Shown here piece after piece: positions 34,932 to 43,604 of a DNA stretch of 64,000 bases (positions are counted from its first letter, which is position 1; each line of letters begins with the position of its first letter). This DNA comes from Paenibacillus segetis (GTDB taxonomy: Bacteria; Bacillota; Bacilli; Paenibacillales; Paenibacillaceae). Under the pieces are notes generated by a model that saw only the letters and a list, made by a program, of their open reading frames with translations, ran no database searches and was not told the DNA's origin. The stretch is from positions 62,001-126,000 of the forward strand of contig NZ_BMFT01000006.1 in assembly GCF_014639155.1 (NCBI RefSeq), written 5' to 3'. The translations under genes and the position numbers were made by a program.

Positions 34932-36863
34932 TTAGTTAGTTGTCGTCACGGTTTTATAGTAAGCATGTACAGTTAAGAAGTAATAAACGATATAGATACC
35001 TGTGTAAACTCCCATGCAGATCATCACAGGAATAACTAAGTTCATCTGTAACATCCTTGAAAAAGCCGTCAATGCCACCGCACAATGAGCTATACCAGCA
35101 ATCAAAGGTAGGCCAAAAATAAATAACATTTGCTTAGCGATGGTTCGTTTTACTTCTTTTTTATTCACACCGATTTTGTGTAAAATCTCATACCGCTCTT
35201 TGTCTGAGTTGGCTTCTGTTAATTGTTTGAAGTAGATAATGCTACCTGTCGCCGTAAGGAATACGAGTCCTAAAAAGCCCCCCATAAAAATCATTAGCCC
35301 TGAGGATTCTAAGCCGGCAGCATAATCCTCATAGAAGCTAGAAAAGTTAGCTTGCTCTGGCATGATCGCTTGAATTTGTTCTGTTAGTTGCTTTGCATGA
35401 TCTTCTTTGGTGATTTTATATGCAACCATATTCTGTAGGGTTGTTTCTTGTTTCAAGTCGGTAAATAGTTCATCACTGACAACAATAGTAGCGCCAGCAG
35501 TTCTTAGATTGAGTACATTAAACTTCTTCAAAACCTTAAATGTAATATCCTCATCGCGATCATTCAGTTGTAAAGAAACTGTTGATCCGACATATGCAGG
35601 TGAGAACTTTTCGTTGTAGCCGGCATCTAACACAGCTGCTTCATTTGCTTCTAACGATAGCGTGTCATTTCTGGATTGTAATGTAGCTAATTTATTAAAA
35701 TCACGGTTTGAAATGACGGTATAGATCATCTCATCACTTGAAAATAGACTATTTAAGTTAGTTACATCTGCATCTATCTGAAGCGTTGGTATCGTCTCAT
35801 GATAGACCAGCCCATGATCTCTGTTATTAATGATTATGTCTTTTACTTTTGCATCCTCATTATTATCTCCCTCAATAAACATCATGCTACTCGGGTCGGC
35901 CATCTCAACATTACTTCTGTTGTTGTAATACAAACTATAGGCTGTGCCGACTGCTGTTAATGTCGTAGCACTAAGCACGGCGATAATCGTTAATGTCCGA
36001 GCATTTCCTTTGATTCTGAATAATAGCTGGGAGGTGCCGATCAAGTTAATTCCATTCCAATATCTCTTTGTGTTTTTTCTGGATACCTTCAATAAATACA
36101 CTGTCAAACTACTAAATAAGAAATACGTCCCCAGGATCACGGTGATTAAGATAACAAGCGGAGTGATCATTAAACCCATTGTTCTCCACAACTTAGAATC
36201 CAACATGTCCTGGAGCGCAAGTCCATAACCAATCCCTATGAATACGACGGATAACAAAGCGATGATAAAAGATCCTCGTGGCTCTCGTTCTCCTTCTTTG
36301 TCTGCTTGGAAAAGTTCGATTAATTTAAAACGATAAATTAAACGATATCCATGGAACGATGTAACAAGCGTAATGATCGTGAATACAACAATCGTGTTTA
36401 CAATCGCTGCAAATGAAATGGTGAAGTTCGTCATCACTTCATAGCCCATAACGTTCATTAAAATCATCACAAAAAACTTCGACAATACCGAACCGAGTAC
36501 AATACCCACAATGAGAGCTAAAAATCCCATGATAAAGTTCTCATAAAAAAGCATGCGACCGATTTGTTTCTTACGAACTCCAAGTAGAGAATATAACCCG
36601 ACTTCTTTTTTACGTTTACGTGTAAAGAACGAGTTGGAATACCAAATAAAAATAGCTACAAAAATAATTAATACAAACGCCGCTCCACTAAATACGGAAC
36701 TAATTTTAGGCGACGCCTCAGATGTAGCCTGAATTGTTGTATCGTACTTCAACGAAACGAATACAAAGTAAATCACAATACTAAATATCATCGAAGCAAA
36801 GTAGAGAAAATAATTACTGAAATTCTTCTTTATACTTTTACTAGCAATACTAAATAACGTCAT
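34932..36863 (-). CDS. BceB/YxdM-type ABC permease (FtsX family)
   Basis: This is a 643-residue permease. The first four helices and the FtsX segment include SLLGVRKKQIGRMLFYENF. Helices 5-7 are followed by an extracytoplasmic domain of about 190 residues (about 310-500), then three more helices. The ten-helix plan with the large domain after helix 7 is the Bce type, which protects the cell from lipid II-binding peptide antibiotics and signals to the kinase. ATG 36863 follows GGAGGTG and overlaps the ATPase gene. Confidence 0.92.
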   Translation of the reverse strand: MTLFSIASKSIKKNFSNYFLYFASMIFSIVIYFVFVSLKYDTTIQATSEASPKISSVFSGAAFVLIIFVAIFIWYSNSFFTRKRKKEVGLYSLLGVRKKQIGRMLFYENFIMGFLALIVGIVLGSVLSKFFVMILMNVMGYEVMTNFTISFAAIVNTIVVFTIITLVTSFHGYRLIYRFKLIELFQADKEGEREPRGSFIIALLSVVFIGIGYGLALQDMLDSKLWRTMGLMITPLVILITVILGTYFLFSSLTVYLLKVSRKNTKRYWNGINLIGTSQLLFRIKGNARTLTIIAVLSATTLTAVGTAYSLYYNNRSNVEMADPSSMMFIEGDNNEDAKVKDIIINNRDHGLVYHETIPTLQIDADVTNLNSLFSSDEMIYTVISNRDFNKLATLQSRNDTLSLEANEAAVLDAGYNEKFSPAYVGSTVSLQLNDRDEDITFKVLKKFNVLNLRTAGATIVVSDELFTDLKQETTLQNMVAYKITKEDHAKQLTEQIQAIMPEQANFSSFYEDYAAGLESSGLMIFMGGFLGLVFLTATGSIIYFKQLTEANSDKERYEILHKIGVNKKEVKRTIAKQMLFIFGLPLIAGIAHCAVALTAFSRMLQMNLVIPVMICMGVYTGIYIVYYFLTVHAYYKTVTTTN

Positions 36864-37617
36864 GATCACCACCTCCGAGCGAAGCGAGGATGTCTAATAT
36901 CTTTTGAAAGAACTCCTTTCGTTGCAATTGTCCTTTATGAAGTTCCGTAACCAGCCTGCCATCTTTAATAAATAAAACCCGTTTACAGAAGCTCGCCGCA
37001 TATACATCGTGGGTCACCATCATAATGGTGGCTTGTTTCCCTTCGTTTAACGTGCTCAAACTTTCTAATAAACTAGTAGCAGATTTCGAATCCAGTGCAC
37101 CCGTTGGCTCATCGGCCAGGATTAGACTTGGATTTGCCACAATCGCCCTTGAGGCTGCTGTTCTTTGCTTCTGACCTCCAGAGATATGGTATGGATATTT
37201 ATTTAGAATTTCCCGAATTCCAAAGGTATCCGCCATTTCATTAACCCGTTGTTCGATTTCCTTTGCAGGTACCTTCGACAAGGCTAGTGGTAGCAAGATA
37301 TTTTCCTTAACAGTTAACGTATCCAGTAGGTTGTAGTCTTGAAAAATAAAACCTAATTTATTGCGGCGAAAATCTGATAATTGTTCCTCATTCATTTGGA
37401 TAATGTTCTGATTATCAATAATGACATCACCTGAAGTAGGTGTATCAATTGTGGACAGTATATTGAGTAATGTTGATTTCCCAGAACCCGATGGGCCCAT
37501 GATTCCAACAAACTCACCTTGTTGAATCTCTATATGAATATCCTCCAACGCTTTGTATACGTTGCCTTTACCACCATATACTTTTTGAACATTTACAGCC
37601 TTTAATATGGGTCTCAT
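36850..37617 (-). CDS. BceA/YxdL-type ABC transporter ATPase
   Basis: This 255-residue MacB/LolD-class ATPase has Walker A GPSGSGKST, the Q-loop in FIFQDYNLL, the signature HISGGQKQR, Walker B LILADEPTGALD and the switch His in MVTHD. It powers the permease encoded by the overlapping next gene. It is the first gene of the ABC operon, with AGGAGG before ATG. The family acts in target protection against antimicrobial peptides. Confidence 0.95.
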   Translation of the reverse strand: MRPILKAVNVQKVYGGKGNVYKALEDIHIEIQQGEFVGIMGPSGSGKSTLLNILSTIDTPTSGDVIIDNQNIIQMNEEQLSDFRRNKLGFIFQDYNLLDTLTVKENILLPLALSKVPAKEIEQRVNEMADTFGIREILNKYPYHISGGQKQRTAASRAIVANPSLILADEPTGALDSKSATSLLESLSTLNEGKQATIMMVTHDVYAASFCKRVLFIKDGRLVTELHKGQLQRKEFFQKILDILASLGGGDHDVI

Positions 37618-37647
37618 TAGTACCTCCTGTTAACTCTTGTTAAGGCT

Positions 37648-37700
37648 ATTATAATTTGTCCGTCTTACACCCTTTTAATGTGAACCTTACAGAAACCTTA
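37648..37700 (-). promoter_or_regulatory. Promoter and direct-repeat operator of the Bce-like operon
   Basis: On the minus strand the -10 TATAAT (37648-37653) has a poor -35. Just upstream TAAGGTT occurs twice with 11-bp phasing (plus-strand AACCTTA at 37683-37689 and 37694-37700). This fits one OmpR-type regulator dimer binding at about -50. Confidence 0.6.
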
Positions 37701-37790
37701 AATATGAGAGCATAAGAAAAAGCAGCACCCTCTCCTGGGCATCTGCGTATGATGAAGAAAAATATGTACACCGTATATGGAGGTCCTGCA

Positions 37791-38564
37791 ATGAGCTGGC
37801 AATTCTACGAATACCCCCATCAAAGAATGGGAATGAATACGATGCCTAATACCAATTTCTTATTGGACATGAAGCAAGCTGACATTAATGGGGATGGGAT
37901 ATTGGATACCGTATTTTTATACGGCAATAAGCAGGGTGGAGCCTCAGCCATCTTTGCTGATCATATTACCCTTGTTATTCAAGACGGGTACTCCCACCAA
38001 AAAACAGTGGTTAGTCTTAAGAATAACGCCGGATATAATGCGAGGTTATTCCTTGGGGATTTTAATAAGGATCATGTAGCGGATATTTTAGTAAGTATTG
38101 ATTCAGGAGGAAGCGGAGGATACATTAGTGCTTATATCTATTCCTTCAGAGATAATGATCTACGTGAATTGTTTGATTCTGAAGTCTATAATCGTCAATA
38201 TATGTTTAATGTGAATTATGAAGACTTCTACAAAGTTAGTGTTGGAAGTCCTCAGTTAGATGTGCTGTTCACAATAGATATAAGCAATAAAGGCGCCGAT
38301 TATTTATCCCAATATTACAATGATAATGGAAAACTCAAAAGTCCAGTCCAAGGTGAGGTACTTGCGCTAGGTGGGCTATATCCGATTGTTACAGATTTAC
38401 AAAGCATGAGCTATGATTTAATCGCTTTGCAGCGAATTATTGGCACAATTAATGCAGACACATTAGGTTATGTCGAAAACCTTTTAACATGGAATGGTAC
38501 TACTTTTACTTCATCAAGGCTCATGGTGTCCATCCCACCTACAAAGTTAATTGCGCTGTATTAA
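37791..38564 (+). CDS. FG-GAP/VCBS repeat protein
   Basis: This 257-residue protein has two Asp-rich calcium-loop motifs, DINGDGILD (about residue 34) and DFNKDHVAD (about residue 87), each in an FG-GAP blade. The C-terminal part (LQSMSYDLIALQRIIGTINADTLG) resembles spore-associated VCBS proteins of Bacillales. There is no signal peptide, which would fit a spore-coat location, but this is inference. ATG 37791 with GGAGGT upstream is better than the frame start at 37749. It is a monocistronic gene converging on the FUSC gene. Confidence 0.75.
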   Translation: MSWQFYEYPHQRMGMNTMPNTNFLLDMKQADINGDGILDTVFLYGNKQGGASAIFADHITLVIQDGYSHQKTVVSLKNNAGYNARLFLGDFNKDHVADILVSIDSGGSGGYISAYIYSFRDNDLRELFDSEVYNRQYMFNVNYEDFYKVSVGSPQLDVLFTIDISNKGADYLSQYYNDNGKLKSPVQGEVLALGGLYPIVTDLQSMSYDLIALQRIIGTINADTLGYVENLLTWNGTTFTSSRLMVSIPPTKLIALY

Positions 38565-38565
38565 C

Positions 38566-39546
38566 TTAACTACTAGCGTTACCTCTTCTTGCGAATAAAC
38601 CTTTTAGATTAATTAGGCTAATTCCGATTCCAATACAAGCTCCCAGGATAATAAAGCTGATTCGCATAGGAATGGATACAGAATAATCAAATAATACGAG
38701 AGCGGCGCTTAATGCATTGATGGTTACAAAAATCATTTGAATACGATATTCTACAACAAACATATAAATATAGCTGAGAGCTAGCGTGACTAACATGCTG
38801 TATTGTGGAGGCAACATGATGAATAGAACGACAAATACTGCAGCACCAATGAGATTTCCCATTAGTCTGTGCTTTACCCGCTCCTTGCTATGTGTAAAAT
38901 GAGGTTGCATGATCGAGAATATCGTAAGGCTAATCCACATCCCCTTCTGAGCATGAGATAGATCACCAATCAACATTCCGATGCTTACACCTACCGCCAT
39001 CTTAATGGCATATTCAACACGAAGTGGAGATTTGGAAAGTTGACGAAAGATACTCTGTAGATTCATAGCATTCGAATCATCGCTTTTACGGTGCTTAAGG
39101 TAATAAATAATGGCAATGAGGATACCGCCAGCCAGCAAACCAAATATTCTAACCTTAATTTCGGAATATATGACTGGGTTACCTTGAGCGAAAACATAAC
39201 AAAGCATAAAAGGCAAAAATGCTTTTGTTTCTAACTTCTCTGAGAATAACATCATAATAAGGAATATACTCACAAGGTGAATGATTAACCCCAGCACTGG
39301 ATTCATGCCGGAAAGATACGACAATACTCCTATAATCGGGAATGAAATTGCAAGGAGCAGAGTCGCTTGGATCTTTTTAATCCCTATGTCCATGCTCAAA
39401 AACATAAGTAGCCCCGTGATTATGGCCACCCCCATGAGTAAATTAGACTCACCAAATAGAGCATTATATCCCATAACAAAAGTCAAAATAAAAATAAGAA
39501 GTATAAGCTTTGATACTAGGGTTTTAAATTTCACTGTTTTTAACAC
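38566..39546 (-). CDS. FUSC-family membrane protein
   Basis: This is a 326-residue protein with about ten helices in two bundles separated by a basic cytoplasmic stretch (KHRKSDDSN). The second half contains GMWISLTIFSIMQPHFTHSKERVKHRLMGN, typical of FUSC/aromatic-acid-exporter proteins (YccS/AaeB relatives). It may export aromatic or phenolic compounds, with the substrate unknown. GTG 39546 is chosen because AAGGGGG lies 7 bp upstream. The stop is 2 bp from the convergent VCBS gene. Confidence 0.8.
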   Translation of the reverse strand: MLKTVKFKTLVSKLILLIFILTFVMGYNALFGESNLLMGVAIITGLLMFLSMDIGIKKIQATLLLAISFPIIGVLSYLSGMNPVLGLIIHLVSIFLIMMLFSEKLETKAFLPFMLCYVFAQGNPVIYSEIKVRIFGLLAGGILIAIIYYLKHRKSDDSNAMNLQSIFRQLSKSPLRVEYAIKMAVGVSIGMLIGDLSHAQKGMWISLTIFSIMQPHFTHSKERVKHRLMGNLIGAAVFVVLFIMLPPQYSMLVTLALSYIYMFVVEYRIQMIFVTINALSAALVLFDYSVSIPMRISFIILGACIGIGISLINLKGLFARRGNASS

Positions 39547-39774
39547 GGTTATGCCCCCTTCTTTCACTAACAAAAACAACAACAGAATGTGAAGTATATC
39601 ACAGCATAACCTAAACAGCTTGGCTCGTCCACTTTTTTATCCAAACAATGATTTAAACTGCTATAAATAACCATCTGCTTAGATGATTATTGTAATGATT
39701 TAGGCATCTGCCCAAACCTATGAATTGAATCCAACATACATTGTTTTAGCCCACTTTATAAGGAGTGAAATCTT

Positions 39775-40116
39775 ATGGGATTTACGCCACCACCATCTCA
39801 AGGACCAATGGGACAGTTTTTCCCACCACCAGGACCTCCGGGGACTCCGGGACCTCCAGGATCTATTGGACAACAGGCACCAACTGCTCCTCCCCCTTCG
39901 TTTGTACCACAGATATCACCTTTTGCAGTTGACCCAGGAGCTATTGCCGGTTGCTTATTCCGAAATACTTACGTTTGGCTGAGAAATAGGGATAGTTTCT
40001 GGTTCTTCCCCATTTTTGTCGGACCTAGATCGGTCGCCGGTTTTAGATTTTTCGCGGGACGATGGGTGTACTTTGGGATTGATTTGAATCAAATTAGTTC
40101 GTTTACTTGTTTTTAG
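39775..40116 (+). CDS. Gly-Pro-rich small protein with conserved aromatic C-terminal domain
   Basis: This 113-residue protein starts with a Pro/Gly-rich arm (PPPGPPGTPGPPG, about residues 17-29), a short collagen-like Gly-X-Y run. A compact domain follows with CLFRNTYVWLRNRDSFWFF, VGPRSVAGFRF, WVYFGIDL and a final Cys. I recognise this C-terminal pattern from small uncharacterised proteins of Bacillales. The collagen-like arm suggests a surface or spore-coat place, which is inference. AAGGAGTG precedes the ATG. It has its own terminator. Confidence 0.75.
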   Translation: MGFTPPPSQGPMGQFFPPPGPPGTPGPPGSIGQQAPTAPPPSFVPQISPFAVDPGAIAGCLFRNTYVWLRNRDSFWFFPIFVGPRSVAGFRFFAGRWVYFGIDLNQISSFTCF

Positions 40117-40144
40117 CTTAAAAATGTTACTATGGACATTAAAA

Positions 40145-40170
40145 AACGCTTGGATTTGCATCCAAGCGTT
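40145..40170. terminator. Bidirectional terminator
   Basis: AACGCTTGGAT and ATCCAAGCGTT form a perfect 11-bp stem with a TTGC loop, A-rich on the left and T-rich on the right, between convergent genes. Confidence 0.88.
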
Positions 40171-40197
40171 GTTTCTTTGGTGTCATATATAGTGAAC

Positions 40198-41673
40198 CTA
40201 TTCTAAGTGTGGAGGAAAACGATGATGGGTTGCTTGCTCAAACCCATAGGCTAGTTTTATAAGCGTAGGCTCACTATAAGCTTTACCGGAGAAGACTACA
40301 CCGAAAGGGCCCTTCGTATGATCACCATCTGAGTCAACAACTCCCTCTGTGGAATACCCTGCCGGGACGGTAATTAGTGGATACCCTAACCGCGCAGCAA
40401 TATACAGACCATCCACATCACCAGGTAACAACAATGCATCTAAACTATATTTTTCTAAGACATAATCGATTCCTTGCGTAAGTGCTAATTCGTTATATTC
40501 TTCCCTCTTCTGGATATATGTTTCTTCTGTTAATGTTGACCCTTCTGATCTAATTAACGTGTCTTGTCCATATCTGGATGCAACTTCTGCATGATTGTTA
40601 TTATACTCAATCAATTCATGCAAAGAATGTACCGGAACGGAGTCAGCTAATTGTGATAAATAATCATTAAGACCTTTCTTAAACTCATAACAGATAACAT
40701 CATTATTCCAATTATTATGTTCAACGTGGATTGTAACAGGGTCAATAATTGTGGCACCTTCGTTTTTCAGGGTCGTAATCGCAGCTTCCATTATAGAAAG
40801 CCTATCCTTATCTAAATGCTTATAATAATGTCTTGGAATACCGATCCTTGCATGTTGTAAAAAAGTAGCATCCAAAAATGGAGTGTAATCCACAAAACTA
40901 CGATTTTCGCTCGATGATGTAGCCGTATCTTTGTCATCAACACCTGTTAATGCACCCAAAATAATAGTTGCGTCCGTAACAGTTCTAGCTAATGGTCCAG
41001 GAGTATCTTGACTAGTAGAGATAGGTATAATCCCCGCTCGACTAACTAATCCAACAGTAGGTTTGATACCTACAAGGAAATTTTGACATGCAGGACCAAC
41101 AATGGATCCCGCCGTTTCCGTCCCTATTGATGCCGCAGCCAAATTTGCGGCTATAGCTGCCGCTGGTCCAGAACTAGATCCACTAATGAATACCTCCCCA
41201 GGTCCATACGGGTTAAGAACAAGTCCACCTCGTGAGCTATACCCCGCCGGCATCGAACTAGACATAAAATTGGACCATTCCGACATATTCGTCTTCCCAA
41301 GTAGTACGGCGCCTGCCTCTCGAAGCTTGATTGCAACGAATGAATCTCTTGCTGCAATGGACTGGGCTAAAGCTACCGAGCCAGCACTGGTATGCATGTT
41401 ATCATGGGTATCAATATTATCCTTCAACAAAATAGGAATACCGTGAAGCCTTCCACGGCTCCCTTGTTCTATACGTTCTTTATCTAAATCTCGCGCGATT
41501 TGAAGAGCATCGGGGTTGATTTCTAGTACCGAATTTATTTGTACATCATAGGTATGAATTCGGTCTAAATATAATTGAACTAGATCCACTGAGCTTATTT
41601 GACCAGTTTCCATAGCCGTCTGCATACTTCTAATATCCGCTTCAATAATCCACTCTTGTAGATTTATACTCAT
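40198..41673 (-). CDS. Amidase-signature family hydrolase
   Basis: This 491-residue amidase has the Ser-cisSer-Lys triad: Lys84 in ILLKDNI, the cis-Ser near 166 in SGSSSGPAAA and nucleophile Ser190 in TETAGSIVGPA. The loop is usually GGSSGG, so SGSSSG is a mild variant. It hydrolyses an amide, and the substrate is not predictable. It does not look like the GatA subunit, because gatC and gatB are absent. There is no signal peptide. ATG 41673 follows GGGGGGAG. It is a single gene. Confidence 0.9.
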   Translation of the reverse strand: MSINLQEWIIEADIRSMQTAMETGQISSVDLVQLYLDRIHTYDVQINSVLEINPDALQIARDLDKERIEQGSRGRLHGIPILLKDNIDTHDNMHTSAGSVALAQSIAARDSFVAIKLREAGAVLLGKTNMSEWSNFMSSSMPAGYSSRGGLVLNPYGPGEVFISGSSSGPAAAIAANLAAASIGTETAGSIVGPACQNFLVGIKPTVGLVSRAGIIPISTSQDTPGPLARTVTDATIILGALTGVDDKDTATSSSENRSFVDYTPFLDATFLQHARIGIPRHYYKHLDKDRLSIMEAAITTLKNEGATIIDPVTIHVEHNNWNNDVICYEFKKGLNDYLSQLADSVPVHSLHELIEYNNNHAEVASRYGQDTLIRSEGSTLTEETYIQKREEYNELALTQGIDYVLEKYSLDALLLPGDVDGLYIAARLGYPLITVPAGYSTEGVVDSDGDHTKGPFGVVFSGKAYSEPTLIKLAYGFEQATHHRFPPHLE

Positions 41674-41783
41674 GCGCTCCCCCCTGAAATATGTAATATT
41701 TAGCAATCTCAACCCTATCATATTTCATAGCCCCATGGTATGTAGAGTATGATTATTAGGAGTTCTTAACCTTGACTCTCTTT

Positions 41784-42587
41784 TCAAATTTTTATCCCAA
41801 AGCCGGTACCGAGTTTCTTGCCAGCCATTAGATAAGCTTTCGCATTTCGTTGCAAAGATGATAGCTCATCGTATTCGGATGGGTCAGAACATAATTTATT
41901 AAATATCCGTTCTTCGGCTTGTCTCGCTTCATGATCCACCTGATAGATGGAGAATTTCTTTTGGAATTGCATAATATTAGAGCTTGGCTGTAATACCTCG
42001 CTTAAGTTCGGATAAAGCATCCATGAGTTACAAATGAATATCGGCGTAATCCCCCTGAAAAATTCCCTTGCGCGTTCAAAGGATTCTTCGACTTGTTGAG
42101 CTTCTAAAGATTCACCTGATGGAATATGCACACCGAGTACAATTTGGTGTTTGGAGATCTTTTTACCTTCTACCTCTAACTCGCGATCAAAGACACAAGG
42201 TTGAAATTGTAATCTTCCGAGCTTAAATAACCGTAACTGGATATGTTCTGAAAGCCAGTCATATTCTTGAATACCGTATTCACCAAAATCTCGTTTACAG
42301 TTAGAGCACCACAGCCCTATATCTGAGAACGTGTCAAAATAAATCTGCTCCTCGATGCCTCGGATAACATACTCTTCATAAGCGTCAATAGCGAATCTGA
42401 CATATAAATATAAGAATAGCTGCCGATAATTTGAGGACTGCTTAACAGCGTCAAAGAAAGACAATCTATCGTTGTAAAACTGTTGCTTATGTTGTTGATA
42501 CCCTGCTTCATCCTTTTGAAAATCAAGTAATAACTGTCTGGCTTCTGGGTTAAGTCTTATGCCTTCACAGAATGATTGCAAATTCAC
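41784..42587 (-). CDS. Acyltransferase-like protein (DUF5596 type) of the AraC cluster
   Basis: The protein is about 267 residues. The N-terminal helical part contains YVRFAIDAYEEY, and the C-terminal part contains LGRLQFQPCVFDRE, LGVHIPSGESL and FICNSWMLYPNL. The pattern matches a Bacillota family annotated as an acyltransferase domain, related in fold to GNAT enzymes. The substrate is unknown. GTG 42587 with GGAGG 9 bp upstream is chosen over TTG 42593, which is too close to it. It follows the AraC gene by 19 bp and is probably cotranscribed. Confidence 0.7.
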   Translation of the reverse strand: MNLQSFCEGIRLNPEARQLLLDFQKDEAGYQQHKQQFYNDRLSFFDAVKQSSNYRQLFLYLYVRFAIDAYEEYVIRGIEEQIYFDTFSDIGLWCSNCKRDFGEYGIQEYDWLSEHIQLRLFKLGRLQFQPCVFDRELEVEGKKISKHQIVLGVHIPSGESLEAQQVEESFERAREFFRGITPIFICNSWMLYPNLSEVLQPSSNIMQFQKKFSIYQVDHEARQAEERIFNKLCSDPSEYDELSSLQRNAKAYLMAGKKLGTGFGIKI

Positions 42588-42606
42588 GTCCAAAATCCTC
42601 CTTCAT

Positions 42607-43458
42607 TTAATTAAACCTAGTAAGGTACTCAGATGGAGTCACATGATAATACTTCTTGAACATTCTGCTGAAATACAGCTGATCCTCAAAACCTACTAAA
42701 TTTGAAATCTGCTGAATATTTAAATGCGTATGCTTCATGAGCTCACATGCCTTCTCCAATCTAAATCTATTGATATACTGCAGCGGTGTCGTACCTGTCG
42801 TAATTTTGAACAAAGTTGTATACCTATCCGTGCTAAGATACGCGATTTCAGCAAGTTTGGTCACATATATTTCTTGCGCATAATTGTCATGGATATATTT
42901 GATGGTGTCATAGATCTCAGCGCGGTTGCTGTTGGCTCTAACATCGGAACCCTGTTCAATCAATCTTGAAATAAGTGCTAGCAGATAAGAGAGAAGCGAG
43001 GCTGAAGCAAGTTCATAGCTAGCTTTTTTATCACGTAGTTCATTCATCATATCTTCGAATATTGCAGCTATATCATTATTAATTCCCACAAAGAAAGGAC
43101 CATCTTCAGCAAGTTTGGCGTTAAGTAGAAGCTCATCAACTCCATAACCGGTAAAATGCACCCAATAGGAAATGAATTTCTGTTCGGCGTAATGACCATA
43201 GTATTGTTCTTCATATGGACGATATATAAATAGGCTTCCGGGTTCCAATATATGATCTTGCCCGTTTCGACGCACTGTCATCGGTCCAGAATAATTATAC
43301 GCAAGGTAAAAGTCCTTACGCCCCTCCTTCCTATGAGTCATTTTAAAATATGCCTCGTATTCGTAGAAACCGACGGAGTTAACGATCAAATTGCTACTTA
43401 GATCATGAGCTCCCTTGTCATCTTCGTCTGGAATACGATACATGCTAGAATATTTCAC
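42607..43458 (-). CDS. AraC-family regulator with cupin sensor domain
   Basis: The protein is about 283 residues. An N-terminal cupin-like sugar-sensing domain (YNYSGPMTVRRNGQ, LEPGSLFIYRPYEEQ) precedes the C-terminal double HTH (about 185-283) with LSTDRYTTLFKITTG and EDQLYFSRMFKKYYHVTPSEY. GTG 43458 is preferred because AGAGGTGA lies just upstream. An upstream GTG 43467 is inside that ribosome site. It is divergent from the DUF4091 gene, and the spacer holds a 21-bp-phased direct repeat that it probably binds. Confidence 0.92.
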   Translation of the reverse strand: MKYSSMYRIPDEDDKGAHDLSSNLIVNSVGFYEYEAYFKMTHRKEGRKDFYLAYNYSGPMTVRRNGQDHILEPGSLFIYRPYEEQYYGHYAEQKFISYWVHFTGYGVDELLLNAKLAEDGPFFVGINNDIAAIFEDMMNELRDKKASYELASASLLSYLLALISRLIEQGSDVRANSNRAEIYDTIKYIHDNYAQEIYVTKLAEIAYLSTDRYTTLFKITTGTTPLQYINRFRLEKACELMKHTHLNIQQISNLVGFEDQLYFSRMFKKYYHVTPSEYLTRFN

Positions 43459-43507
43459 CCTCGTCACCTCTTAAGTGTATTCTAGCACAATCTTATTTTG
43501 ATACGTG

Positions 43508-43566
43508 AAATATCCATATAAATAAGGAAAATATACATATGGTTTAGACCACTTGAGACCTATACT
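43508..43566 (+). promoter_or_regulatory. AraC-type tandem operator and promoter of the DUF4091 operon
   Basis: AAATATCCATAT (43508-43519) and AAATATACATAT (43529-43540) are direct repeats with one mismatch and a 21-bp period, two helical turns. A -10 TATACT (43561-43566) follows, with no -35 consensus, so the second repeat abuts the -35 position. This is the classical layout for AraC-type activation. Confidence 0.65.
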
Positions 43567-43604
43567 TTGAATGACAAATACTTGAATAGGTTGGAGGATC
43601 TACG

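Noticed and set aside
40198..41673. Amidase as GatA of the tRNA amidotransferase
   Set aside because: No gatC or gatB lies nearby, and the Ser loop and C-terminal part differ from GatA. General amidase is the safer call.
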